From contig NW_026570403.1 of NCBI RefSeq assembly GCF_019649055.1, positions 114,791 through 178,790 on the forward strand: a DNA stretch of 64,000 nt, read 5' to 3'. The translations under genes and the position numbers were made by a program. This DNA comes from Paramacrobiotus metropolitanus (lineage: Eukaryota; Tardigrada; Eutardigrada; Parachela; Macrobiotidae). The notes beneath the pieces were generated by a model. The model had not been told where the DNA came from. It did not search any database and was given only the letters and a program-made list of their open reading frames with translations. Numbering within the stretch: position 1 is the first letter of the stretch; each line of letters starts with the position of its first letter. Shown in pieces: positions 26,741 to 39,196 of this stretch.

Positions 26741-27633
26741 TAGTCCTTCTATCCGGCGCTGTGTCATGGATCACGACATTGCTCCCGATAACGCGCAGCA
26801 AACGATTTTATCGGCTTTACTTTACGATTGCGTCGTGAAGTTGACGATCGTTTGGAGAGTCCACTGACAACAGTAAAGTTAAATTAAAAATGGTTATCGA
26901 AGGTCGCATTGCTCGGAACAGTTCTAATTTTAACGCAATACTATCACTTGTTTTAGTATCGATGTCCTTTATGTCTGGACAAAGATGTGTTGCCGTTGAG
27001 GCAAACCCGCAGCGCTTATAATGGTATCTTGCTTATGGATTTCGCATCCGAAATGCTTTGCTTTAGTACCTTATCGACAACTGCCATCAGGTAACAATTT
27101 CGAGTTTTTCTAATCGTTTTTCTAGCAGATTATTCTTTCTTTTTGGAAAATTACAATACTGTAGTAATATATATTTGAAACTGCTCGGGATATCATTCAG
27201 TTTCATTTTTTGCCGCAGTAGACGATGAAGAACATAGTTGTAGACGCTCTTCGAGTGTCATTTAACCATCAGACTGTGGCCCGGCTAAATCGCCTACTAT
27301 GGCAGAAATATGGGAAGACGTCAAGAAGAGTTGATCGCATACAGCTGCCGCCGAAGCTCCTTTGCACTGTATAGCCAAGAGCGCAGATAAATTTTGCAGC
27401 ACGGTACCGATACGGACCAGTTAACGAGCGTCTTCAGTGTTGTTTACGTACGTACGTGATGGCTTCCCGGAAAGGTGATAATCGATAATTATGCGAATCG
27501 TGCAGCAGTGTTCTCGTATGAATGCGGATCCCAGCACTTGCACTTGCACTTGAGCAACTTTGTAAATCTGTCGTTCTCTACTCTAACAGTAATTTTTCCT
27601 TATACTTCCCGTGTTCTTCGGAAGTTCTCCGTG
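26741..27633. other. Intergenic region between serpin remnant and membrane gene
   Basis: No supported gene on either strand. Some text may be further serpin decay products, but no serpin motif was recognised. Confidence 0.4.
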
Positions 27634-29207
27634 ATGGCTTGCAAAGCGTCAAATTCTCTTGTTCGTTTTATTCTGTCGAAAGGAGTGCTAATCCTTGGAG
27701 GGATCAATATGGTGGCTGCGTTTGTGAACGCCGTGATTACACTGGTTTTCAAAGTAAGTGTTAAAGTAGAACCACGAAATATGCTGCACAGAAATGCAAA
27801 ATAACTGCCACTGCCAGATTTGTTTGTTGCTGAAGAACCGTTGTCCGTGCTTAAAAGAGTAGAAGATAATATTCGTTTTCTTGTTTGTTGCATTACGCTG
27901 TTTACCACATTAAAATCGTTACCGTACATTTTTCTTGATTTTCTTGATAAAGTTTTCGAACGGACGGGCTGAATAACCGTCCGCAGGACGCCTTTACTCT
28001 ACGATGGCGAAACCGTCCGCCGTAAATTTTGTCCACAAGTTTTTCGCATAGATTTGGGACGGACGATTTTGCTGTACTGCATACTAGGGCGGACGGTTTT
28101 CAGTTTACAAGCAAATGCGCCCGGTTGACGGTTAATCAGTCTAGACAGTTTTGCTTATTGCATTCGTACTTGCTTATTGCATTCGTACTTCCTTGTCAAT
28201 GCATTGTTCACGCTGCATAAGCTATTTTGTGGTCTGCTTTGTATTTTTCCATGAAGTTTTCGCGTAATTATAAAGGAAATTTTTTAGGTAACGATATTGA
28301 GTTTATTTATTTTATGTCAACAATGTTTTGATTGAATAAGTCCATCATCATTATCATAATCTGGTTGCTGTTAGTTAAAGGTTACGCTCCGTTCAGTAAT
28401 GTCTCCACCGACACACCCATCTCTTTCAGCCTGTCCGGCGCGCTGTTTATCCTGGCTGGGAACTTTCATCTGAGAGGGTTTTTTCTCAACCGGAAATGCT
28501 TCCGGCACAAGAGTGGCATGGAACTGGCGGTGATGCGCAGCCTGTTGGCGTTGTTAGCCACCATTGGTCTGCTGCTACTGCTGCGCACCTTCCGCTCTGT
28601 ATTCGGGAATTCTGGCCGCCGATCCGTTTGCGATCTGAGTTTGGAGCTTTCCGCTCTGATGCCTCAAAGCTCTCCGCTCTCCGCTCTGATGCCCATCGAA
28701 ATCTTAGGAAACTTATCACAGCTGGTCATGGCAATGACTCCGGAAGAATACAACAAAACTGTAGCTCTGACTGCAGCATACAACAAAACTGTTGCTCAGA
28801 CTGTAGCTCTGGCGGCTGAACTTGCTGACCAGGAGCGGCTGCGGAAAGAAGTCCTGAATGACTTGACGAAAGTGGCGGAAATGTGTGCACCAATGATGCG
28901 TAACGTCATTCTCGGCTTCTACGGATTCATCGGCTCCGTCTTTCTGTTCCATTCCATTTACGCCGCTGCAAATGGGATTCCGTTTGCTCCGTTGGGTCAA
29001 TTTCCCTACAAGGCGGCGATTAATTGGGATGAAGAGAAGGGTCGGCCGGTGGAAGCATGCGGTCTTACTTTCAAGAAACCGGATGTTGCTGCGGAAGACT
29101 GTGAGGAGTGCTCGACGGATTACCATGTGCTGACGGTTCTGATCACTGTGTACCATGGAATGGCTGTCTTGTACATGCTGTTCATCATTTACTATTTGGC
29201 CTGTTGA
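27634..29207 (+). CDS. Multi-pass membrane protein, paralogue 1
   Basis: Unrecognised family with three copies in this window. Exon 1 (27634 to about 27757) encodes the first hydrophobic segment (ILGGINMVAAFVNAVITLV). Exon 2 (from about 28381) encodes four more: SLSGALFILAGNFHL, LLALLATIGLLLLLRTF, VILGFYGFIGSVFLF and ITVYHGMAVLYMLFIIYYLA. The loop after the third holds tandemly duplicated text with two NKT glycosylation sites, and a CEEC motif precedes the last segment. The obvious donor (GTAAGTG at 27754) leaves phase 0, while exon 2 and both paralogues need phase 1. A second GT four bases downstream restores the frame and gives 316 residues. Either that weak donor is used or this copy is broken. 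Function unknown. Confidence 0.72.
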
Positions 29208-30688
29208 CAGCCGGTAGCCACTACTTTGATATAAAGTGTAAACATGCAAAAATGGGAATGGTTATAATTACACAACAATACAACATCATCAATACATAAT
29301 GCAGATATTGCGCATGGTCGATTGCTGCCTGCACCTGTTACACTGCACTAATTTAAATGCGTATATGGTTATTTAATGCACAGAAATTATCAAAATGCCG
29401 TTTTAGTGTACGTACAGTTATCGTGCGAGAAACGGCGATTGTGGGCGCTCATATTTACGGTATTAATTGCACAAGAGATTGTGGAGGCGCTGCACCGTGT
29501 AATATTTGAGTATTAAAACTGTCATTGATTAGTGTGGTGAACCAAGAACTGGATATTTTTAGCCAAGTACAGATACATTGTTCGAGGAAATTTATAAACA
29601 AGAGCCGGATTAAATGGCTCAATCCCGTCAAATTGCGTCCTGTCATAGACAATAATCGGAGTTCCGGTAAACCCCTTTCTGTTCATCATGCAAAAAAATC
29701 GAAGTATCGATCGGGCGTTGCCGAGAGAGTAAACGCACAGCAGCGCTATAAGAAAGTAAAATAATAACAGCATGCAGCGCATTTACGTGCAAAATTTGAA
29801 GGGACCGGTCCATAATGAGACTTTTGGTACACCTGAATCCATTTAAACTTTTTGGAGTTTTATAGCAGCCATAACTCCCGAACCGGATGTTGCGCGCTCA
29901 AACGGTTTTCACGCCAGTGTACACAAATCGTCTGGCTACGGAATGTCATAAAACGAAACACAAATGTGTTTGGAAGTGCGCGAAAGTGAAAGGTTTCGTG
30001 CATGTACACGAATTTGGTACCATGTACGGCCACTTCCCTTAATAGAATCACGATATCAATTGTTATCAGTAAAACAATGGAATCTTAACAGCCAAAGCGA
30101 GATTTAGTAAGGATGCAAGAAAGAATATTAGAAGAATTAGACAGGAATTAATTGACTTTAGGGTCAATCATTGCTCACGGGTCACAATCTTCCAGACCGC
30201 AAAAGAAAGACCAACATGCACAATAGTCAATAAGCAAGAATCCATGGTCAATCGAGCGGATGACCCACTTTATAGTGCTTCAGATGTCACATTAACAACA
30301 ACATTGCCTGGAATATTGCATAGTCGGCAACTCGGCATAACGCACATTGTAACGCAAAATCTGATAAATACCCTGCCTTTAGCAAAGAATACTGCACTGC
30401 CTGGCGATTGTTGGTTCTGATTTATCAAGCTTTTCGTGCACATGTCGTATCCACTGGGTTCATCAATCGTCATATCCGGTGTTCAGCGATTGAAAACACC
30501 TTGTTGGTACGTAACACATAGGAAGGTATTTTATCGCTTCGTCAGACTGTAACTTTTGATTGGATGCTAAAATTTATCGTCTTATGCGCTGCCCCTTGAC
30601 TAGCATTAATTTATTTATTGGAGAATGTCTGTTACTTTGTAAGAGTACTTGTATTTTGTATTGCTGTTATTCCAGTATTCCCTGTATT
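29208..30688. other. Intergenic region with a possible small secreted ORF
   Basis: No confirmed gene. The minus-strand frame at 29522-29782 (86 residues) starts with an ATG and a convincing signal-peptide-like segment (MRCMLLLFYFLIALLCVYSL), but nothing else supports it. Minus-strand frames at 29860-30051 and 30270-30473 could be pieces of the same decayed gene; no family was recognised. Confidence 0.35.
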
Positions 30689-33600
30689 ATGGATGTCAGA
30701 CAGTTATACGCCGGAAGCAAAACTCTCTGCGTTTGGCGCAGTCTAGCAGCGGTTTTCCTGGCAACTTGTTTGCTCATTCCGCATCCGAGATGTTTTGCCT
30801 GCCCTTCTTCTCGGCAGCCGACATTCCCCGTACCAAGTAGCGATACTATTTTCTTATATTTCTGCTGCTACAAAGCATAGCACAGCTTCATTTGTCCCAT
30901 TTTAGACGATGGAATGGCTGTTCCGAGCTCACAGGCTTTATATCCCAACGATGTAATTTGGGATGATGATATTGACATGGGATACCGTCGCCCTGTCGCT
31001 GGATACCTACAAGAGCGCGAGTATTGGCCCAATAACGGAAAGGGAATTCCGTACGCATTTACCGGGTTCAGTAAGTGCCTTGCCCTTGCGTCGAAGATTG
31101 TAGTACGTAGTTGTTATCACCCTTCATTATCATAATTGTAATTTTTTCTAATCTATTCGTTCTGATATGGGTTTCATAATGCTCTTCCCGGTGCGGATTT
31201 CTAAATAGAAAAACACCGCTTTGAAAGGCAAAACAGTGCCTGCTCGTGTAACCATCCAAACATTTTAAACGGTGACAGTCCCATCATCACAGAATAAATA
31301 AGAAATATGGTAAGCTGACCTACAACGTGTCAGGGCGGGCTTATGAGTAGTTATGACTCAGCCCTGCCGACTCGCTATTGGCCGCTTCTTGGGGATTTCC
31401 GCCCCCTCAATTTTCGTGCTGTTTTTGACGGGTCTGCACTTGCAGCAGACTGCAGATTCTTCTTGTTCAGTTAGATGATTTTTGGTGTGGCGGCAAAATC
31501 GCCAATAAAGTCGATGTTTACGGGTTGCTCTGTCGAGGGGACTGTCACCGGATACGGGTACGCGTAACGCCCATACGGCCCCGCGTAATAAACCCAAAAC
31601 TTAATTCGAAATCAGTTTGATTCGCTAATCAGGCGTCGAAGAAAAAGAAATCATCGAAAATGCGTTGCGGATTATCGAATGGCGGACAAGTTACTGCATT
31701 ACATTCAAACCGCACGAAAAGGAGCGGGAATTTATTTCGTTCCAACGAAAATCAGCAGAACACAGAGGAATTGTGTAAAGAATATCTTTCACACACTTTC
31801 CATAATGTGCTATCCGGACATTTCCTTACTTGCCACTCGTTTTTACAGATGCGCTTCCAACATTGGACACATTCCTGGGAAAGAGACGAGAGTATGGCTG
31901 CATCCCCAGTGCCTTAATTCCACAGGCGTAATTCAGCATGAAGTGATGCATGCGTTGGGAATATTTCGCGAGCATAGCCGTCCCGATAGGGACAACTACA
32001 TCACTGTCTACCCGGAGAGGATGCAGGCCGGCATGGATTCGCGCAATTACGGCAGGGTGTAAAAGGTGGCAGTGGCACCTGCCACTGGCAGTTGCCACCG
32101 GCAATGGCATGTGCCATTTTGCGACTGGCAAGCGGTAAAACCTGGCAATTTTTCAAAGTGCAGAAATAACTAAAAATTTGCCTGTTATAAAAAAAATTTA
32201 TAAAACAATATTAATTTCTATATAATTGATCTTTCTATACTCAGCGGCCAGCTTACTATCTGTATCGCGCCTACCAACGCAATGAGCGCTACAATGCCGC
32301 AAAATAAATTTGCGGGTAGCACACACATGTCTTAAAATTTTTGTTCTTACATTTTTTATGTTTTCTTATGTTTTGTGAGGTGTTTTTGTTTTTTTATGTT
32401 TTATTAGGTTTTATGTTTTCTTATTTTTGATTTTCCCTTCTCTGTAACACGGTCGGTCGGTTTTCTGTACTTTTTAACTTCAAACGGTCTGCTTCTTGGT
32501 TTCTTAATTTTTATTTGGTTTTCTCAGACGGAAAAGCAAACTGTAGTTCGACAAAACAGTTTTTCGAACACATCGGGCAACATAATTGTGGAAACGCGAA
32601 TTGACGATCAGTATTCTCTCGGTCTGTGGGTTGGGTTATTCATTGATATGTCGTTGTACTAAAAGTCGGGAGGCGAAACAGAAACAAACGGCCCGCGCTG
32701 AAGCTCTGACTCTGACCGCTCAAACTCTGACTCTGACTGTCCAAAGTCTGATTGATTGATTAATTTAATTTCGAGTAGCCAAGCCCGTAAACGAGCACTC
32801 TCACATATCTTTATCCGTTGAGAACATCAAATATGCTAAGGCTAGTCAAGTCACCACAACTCGTTAAACACCAGTAATATGTACGCTAGAGAAGCAACAC
32901 GTCACAGAACTGCTGTAGGCTAATACGGGCACAAAGCTACGTCATGCACAAGGCATGATTCTGACAACTCAACCTCTGGCCCTCAAAGTTTGGCTCTGAC
33001 CGCAACACTCAAACCACTAAAAACTTTCTTAGGTTTACACTGTGTTTCGTATGTTCTTAAATTTCTTAGGTTGTTAGGTTAACCTTAAGTTGTTAGGTCA
33101 GTCTTAGGTTTCTAAGGTTTACAACAAATTTCTTAGGTTCTTCGGTTGTATTGTAATTCTTTGGTTATAACAACGTGACTAAGGTCACTTACGTTATTTA
33201 AGTTTTCTCAGGATTTCAAAAAATATCCTGACAATCAGAAAAATTACCCAACAATAACGTAAGTAACTTAAGAAACCTAAAATCCCAAAGAAACCTAAGA
33301 ATAGCTTAAGAAACTTAAGAATAACCTAAAAAACCTAAGAATCCTAAGGATTCTTAGTGTTTTCTTAGGTGATCGTACTTAAGAATAACCTAAGAAAACT
33401 GAAAGACCTAAGAATAACGCAAGAAACCTAAGAAATTTTAAAATTTTAAGAAACTTTGCTACATAAATATTTAGCGCTTATTGCTTTGGTAGGCGGGTAT
33501 AAAGCATTGGCTGGCCGCAAAGTAGAAAAAGATGATTTAACAGAAATGTGATAAACTGTTTCTTTCACATACATATATCTTTGGTGTAATGGCGTTTCAT

Positions 33601-36057
33601 GAAATAAAAAACAACGCATAGAAAATAAAAAACAACGCATCGATTCCGTTTTATCTTTCACTTTTCTTGGTGGCAGGCAAATTTTTAGTTATTTCTGCAC
33701 TTTGAAACATTGCCATGTTTTACCGCTTGCCAGTCGCGAAATGCCACATGCCACTGCCGGTGGCAACTGCCAGTGGCAGGTGCCACTGCCACCTTTTACT
33801 CCCTGCCCGCAATTACGCTAAGTTCGACAAAATGGAAACGTATGGTTTGCCGTATGATATGGATTCAATTATGCACTATGGTGCCACGGATTTCGCCCAA
33901 AACCCGAATAATCCGTCCATCGTCCCGCTCGCCAACCAGTTGCCACGGAAGATGGGACAAACAAATGGACTAAGTGTGTTGGATGTCGCGAAACTACAGG
34001 TTGCCTACAAGTGCCAATTGGCCAACGCCGTTTTTCAGGATCGTCTAGGCCAAAACTCTGACCTCTCTTGTTACCGCTTCTCTTCAGGTGTGTTGTGTGG
34101 TTTTTTTTGAAAACCCAGTACCCAGTACAACGGAAAAACACGATGGCTTGCTTAACCATATATCTGTACTCAGTAGTGCTCGTTGGTTCTATATCATCCA
34201 GGTTTTCAGCCGCAAAGCTTTTCTTTCCTGCTCGCTTTTCCGATGTGATGAATTATCAAAGCTATCATTTTTTCATCACGAATTCCGAATAGAGGCGGAG
34301 GAGGGGCTGTTAGCGAACCGTTTCCACAGTTTTCACAAGAGCCCATGACTCAAGAGGAGTGTGCGCTACAGTTTACCGCAAACTGCTATCCGGTCCAATA
34401 CTCCATTTCAAATTGCACGCTGACACAAACCGTTGATTTAAACTGCGGCAGTGGAGAAACCTCGCAGCAACTCAACCAAATGAGCACATCCATGTCTGCA
34501 TTTCCGTTAAGAGCCGTTCGAATCAGCCTTTTTGATGGAGAGCAAATTCAGTACCGCAGCTTCGGTCCCATTCGAAAGCAGGTCGTTGTATTCGATCTGT
34601 ACAACTGTTTGACAAATGCCACACAGAAGCTGCCTGCTCTGCGCTTTGTCAACTTGTTAGCATTTTCAACTTTTCACTGCTACGATTTGGAGATCCAGAT
34701 GGCTGATTTTAGCCATTCAAACAAACTAAAGCTTATTACGTTCAGTAATACAACTATTAAACATTTAGAAAAGGAAACATTCACAGATCTTCCCGCGCTG
34801 AGATTGCTCTCACTGGAATTCAAACTGCATAACGTCGAAGCATTTACTTCCTCCATGCGTAAATACCTGAAGCGACTTCATTGTGGTTGCGAATTTGAAT
34901 GGTTTCGACAATGGTGGAGCAGAAATTGGCAATTACTACGATGGGCGTCGGAGGGTGAAATTTATCGTATCCCAGATTCCTGTATGATTGAACCAATCCG
35001 AAAGGAAGCTGTCTATCTGCCAATCGACTGCGCAGCAGCTAATTTTCCAACCGGTTCAAAATCGATTGACCACAACCAGTCTGAGTTTTCGATCAACGTG
35101 GCTCACTGTAAGTTTTGTCGATAAAGAAGCTGAAAGTCCATGTCATCACAGGTGTGCGGTCCTGTTAAATATGGGGCTTTTAAAAAGGTCTGCTTTACTT
35201 TTACAGATTCCGAAAAAGGGGAAAGATGCGGGTACGATGAATCCAGCGAAACTTTCTTCCATTTCTCGACCGAACCAATGACTTTCGCCCAATGTGAGTT
35301 ACAATTCACTTCGAACTGCAAAAGTTATTCCACGACGAAAGCGAATTGTACAAAGTACAAAAGTATGCAGATCAACTGCAACAGCCAGGCTGATGTGGGA
35401 GAAATCAGTCAGATGGTTACCGCGATGGCCAAATCGCCTCCCCGGGCGACCATGTTAGATGTATGCGAGGGACCTCAGATTTCGTTTCACAGCGTGGCTC
35501 CAGTTCGGCAACGAATCGTTTTGGCCACACTATGGAAGTGCGAAAATGCCTATACCTATCCAACAAAGAAACTGTACGAGCTGCGCTTAACTAATCTTCT
35601 GGACTTCCGGCTTCGTAATTTCTACAATCTCGACATTATAAAAGACGACTTTAAATACTCACGCAGGTTGCGGTGTTTCACTCTCCATAATTCGACAATT
35701 CGTAGTTTGGAAAGGGACACTTTCATTGATGTGCCGGCATTACGGATTTTGGCTCTGGAGTATGGGTTAAAAAGCATGCTGACGTTCAGTCCCGACATTC
35801 AAAATTACGTCAACCGTTTGCACTGCGGTTGCTCCTTTGCCAACTTTCGGCGATGGAAAAGCAGTAACAAGGCATTGCTGAATCGGATTAACGTTGGCCA
35901 GGTGTACTACATAACAAACGTTTGGCAAAATTACCTGTACCTACGAGAAGACATTTATTTACCGATCAACTGCGCTAGTAATCCGTTTCCATATGGATCG
36001 GGTGCCATTAACTTTTCGCAGGTGGAGTTCTCGCTGAATGACGATAACATCTGCTGA
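30689..36057 (+). CDS. Astacin metalloprotease with two LRR-like domains, split by a transposon
   Basis: Secreted zinc endopeptidase. Exons: 30689-30836 (signal peptide SLAAVFLATCLLIPHP), 30906-31070, 31633-31774, 31849-34087 (containing the insertion at 32051-33807), 34295-35107 and 35207-36057. All phases agree, and with the insertion and one target repeat left out the frame totals 863 codons. Exon 4 holds the zinc site HEVMHALGIFREHSRPDRD and the Met-turn SIMHYG. In the third zinc-ligand region Arg replaces the usual His (FREHSR for FxHEHSR), but the HExxH and following His are kept. Exons 5 and 6 each encode a Cys-rich domain with leucine-rich text (EPMT...CALQ start, LPALRLLSLEF, RLHCGC). 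The gene is interrupted as sequenced. A second copy lies at 45.5-51.85 kb. Confidence 0.88.
32051..33807. mobile_element. 1.76 kb foldback DNA transposon, MULE-like, in an astacin exon
   Basis: Begins GGCAGGGTGTAAAAGGTGGC and ends with its near reverse complement (GCCACCTTTTACTCCCTGCC). Terminal inverted repeats run about 120-130 bases, and each is itself rich in GGCAGTGGC/GCCACTGCC palindromes. It is flanked by a perfect 9 bp duplication, CGCAATTAC, at 32042-32050 and 33808-33816. Long terminal repeats with a 9 bp duplication are typical of Mutator-like elements. There is no transposase ORF, so it is non-autonomous. The perfect duplication and the intact frame on both sides argue for a recent insertion. 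Confidence 0.9.
33040..33450. repeat. Array of TTCTTAGGTT / AACCTAAGAA words inside the transposon
   Basis: The left half (33040-33160) carries the TTCTTAGGTT orientation several times. The right half (33260-33440) carries AACCTAAGAA many times, so the array is itself a large imperfect palindrome at irregular 10-20 base spacing. It could be the subterminal transposase-binding array of the element, or simply expanded simple sequence. Confidence 0.75.
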
Positions 36058-37428
36058 ATTTCGGGAATTGTTTTGTCTGTCACCTGGGACAAAATATTTC
36101 TTCATGATCGTCTAGCCAAATATGCCAATTCAGATCATTAGCGGCTAATGATTAGCCACCATAGAATCAACTCTAACGAGAATATTATGATAAGCAGTGG
36201 GTTAAGTTGAGACTGTTGAGTTAACAAGCAGAGCCTACAGTGGAAAGATGTTGCATGCTTATGGTTTGTTTACTGCGACTTTGTGCGCTTGCCGTTATCC
36301 CGCTCCATTTGCATACATGATACAATATGTATCCCTCATCACTGCTTTTGTACAGAGTGTTAAATTGTTAGAGTCTAAAGCGATTTTAAAAACTGAATAT
36401 TGTAACAAGCAGCATTATGATGCTTACTGACCTTTCTGCAAATAATTTGACTTTTCTCGAGCGGTCCACTTTTTCTCTAGCTCGTCACATGGTTTGCATT
36501 ACGTTTCCGTTTTTAATTGCTATTAAAAGTACTCGTATCCATCGCAATAAACGCTGGCAACACCCTTAGTGCACATATTGCACACAAACAATTACGCAGT
36601 TATAATAATAGTTATATGATGAGCGCTTGAATCTGAAGTTGAGCGCAGCAGGCAGAGATATTTTGTTAACTGGTACGTCCCACGTAAGCTGGATAGTTCT
36701 TGATTTCTATTTCCAGGGTACTTGTCTAGTATTTCATTTGCTTAGTGATTTATTGACTTTTGAGCAGTGTTGGTTATAACATATTTAGGACGTACATCGT
36801 TTCATAATTGTGCCCTTGAGTCATCGACGCATAGTCGCACCGCATCACAGTTTTCTGGCTGCTCGCTGCCGGCTAACTGTTGGAAACAAAAACTAACTTT
36901 CTAGTTATGCACACATACAGTACATAGCAGACGTTTTACATCACTTTCATTGCGCGTAAGTAATGAGGTCACTTAAAAATAAGACTACCATGCGCACGCA
37001 AATGCATTCCCAATCACACCATGGTGTACTCTAGTTATTTCAACGCTCTGCGGGCTTCTCTTGCTGTGCCATTTATCTTCCAGTCTGTGGCCAAATGGCA
37101 CATGCCAATGATACAAGCAGAATAATTAGGAGAAACTTAAAGCGGATGACACAGTTATGTAAAGCCAATGCGTCGTTCACGCTGTTAGAATTTTAAAAGC
37201 GCGGACGAAATTAGTAACATGGTGCTGGTACCAACTGGCAAATGACCATCAAGGTCGAGCCCTTCAGACTTATTTATGAACACGATTGCTCATCGCTTGC
37301 GCACGATGCAGTAACAGTCTCATTTGCATGCGGATAAAAACACAGCATTTGCATAGCTGCAAAACTTCGCCCTCATAGTTGCGCGATTTCTTTCCGCTAG
37401 CAGTTTCATTGCAAGTCTCTGCTTAAAA
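36058..37428. other. Intergenic spacer
   Basis: About 1.4 kb without a supported gene between the astacin/LRR gene and membrane paralogue 2. Nothing beyond short random frames was seen. Confidence 0.5.
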
Positions 37429-38784
37429 ATGTTGGCGTTAACAGCGTCGAATTCTCTGGATAATTTTGTGCGGTCCAAAGGATTTGTAATCACTGGAGTA
37501 ATCACTGTGGCCGCTGCTTTTGTGAATGCCGTGATTACACTGGTTTGCGAACGTAAGTGAAAACAGGGCATAGTTACGCGGGATATACTGCAACAGGACG
37601 CACAAGTATTGTCATGTATTAAAATTATAATTATGTGTTTCCGGGAATAGATTTTGACCTATTTTTGCTATTAAAAACGGCATAATGCATAATGTACGAT
37701 AGTATGTCATCCCGGAAAGGCGGCACCAATTTCGTACTTCTATGGATTGGTGCATTTCTGCACATAGCATAATTCAGCATTCTTTAAGTTTCCGGCTATT
37801 TAAATTTAGAGTCAACAATGTGTGATAATTGGGTAGGTTATGCTGAATCTGCTGATAGCATTGAAATCATCCTTTCTTTGTTAACGCGAAGTATAGTTTA
37901 ATGCGTGACGTTGCTACCGGCAGTTGTTTTCGCAAAACCAGAAACGTACCTAGGCTAATTGTGGGTGTTAGAGTAATCAGTTGGACTTGGTCATCCATGT
38001 AACGCGGTATTTTGTACACTGCAGGTAACGGTCGGTTCGCGCTGGTCTACGCCGGCACTCCCATCTCTTCGCGTCTGTCCGTCACGCTGTTTATCCTCGC
38101 CGTTCACTTCTTGAACGCATTTGTTTTCGCCCCAAAATGCTTCCGGCACATGAGTGGCACGGATCTGACGGTGGCGCGTAGCTTGTGGGCGCTGTTAGCC
38201 ACCATTGGCCTGCTGCTTCTGCTGCGCACCTTCAGCTCTGTCTTCGGGGACTCCGGTCGTCTTTCTGCTTACGATTTATCGTTAGAACTCGCCGCCATGG
38301 TACCGGAAATTCGGATGGAAGTCTTCGGGAACGGGACACTGACTGCAATGGCTCCGAAATTAATTAACTTTAACAAAACCGTCCCCATGGCTACTAAACT
38401 TAGTGATGAGAGTTTGCGCCTGATGAAAAAGTCGTGAACGATTTTATCGAAACGGCGGAAACGTGCTCACCATCGATGCGTGATGTCATTCTCGGTTTCT
38501 ACGGATTCATCGGCGTCGTCTTTCTCTTCCAATCCATTTTCACCTGTGTCATCGGGACTCGTTTGTCTCCGTTTGGTAAATTTTACGGCAACGTTGTGAA
38601 TAATGTGGATGAAGAGAAGGGCAAGCTGGAGGATAGCCTCTCTTTCAAGGAACAGGCTGCAATTGACGAAAAATGCGCAGAGTGCTCGACGAAGTTGTGG
38701 GTGCCGGCGGTCGTGGTGTATGTGTACCAGGGAGCTGTTGCGCTGTACATGCTGCTCACCATTTACTCCTTGATCCGGTTTTAA
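37429..38784 (+). pseudogene. Multi-pass membrane protein, paralogue 2 (one frameshift)
   Basis: Exon 1, 37429-37552, shares ASNSL and AAFVNAVITLV with paralogue 1 and ends at GTAAGTG in phase 1. Exon 2, 38025-38784, follows a CACTGCAG acceptor in the same phase. Hydrophobic segments align with paralogue 1, including LLATIGLLLLLRTF and VILGFYGFIGVVFLF, and an NKT site and a CAEC motif are kept. Near 38425 one base is missing in an A run (the frame ends at a TGA at 38435-38437), and the homologous text resumes in the next frame. This is either a single disabling mutation or a sequencing error. Function unknown. Confidence 0.8.
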
Positions 38785-39196
38785 AAAGCGGAAGCAGCTA
38801 CCTTAAAGTACTGTAACTATAAATCATTAACTCCTGTAGGTGCACTGCACAATTTGCGTAGTGGATTTTATTGTACCTGTTTAAACGCTGTCTGTGACTG
38901 CAAGAACTGTGCAGAATTCAATCAATTCATAATGTGTACTTAATGCATCACCGAAATTTTTATCTATACTTGCGCATATTAGTGTATAATTGTCGTGCAT
39001 GGATTTGTGTGTGTTTACGCAAAAATTTCCGGTGTTTCCAACACAAGGAATTATGTTTACGCTAAATCGTATAAGTATTGCAATATTAATTTTAGTCATA
39101 ATGCCATTGATTTCTGTGTAATAGAATAATAAATGAAGACCTGCGCATTGCTGCAGATAGATTAACGTGCGGAAATTAAATTTTCAGTTACGTGTC

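Noticed and set aside
33040-33450. TTAGG/CCTAA-rich array considered as interstitial telomeric repeat
   Set aside because: The unit is an irregular TTCTTAGGTT word at variable spacing and changes orientation in the middle, unlike a telomeric tandem array. It lies wholly inside the transposon.
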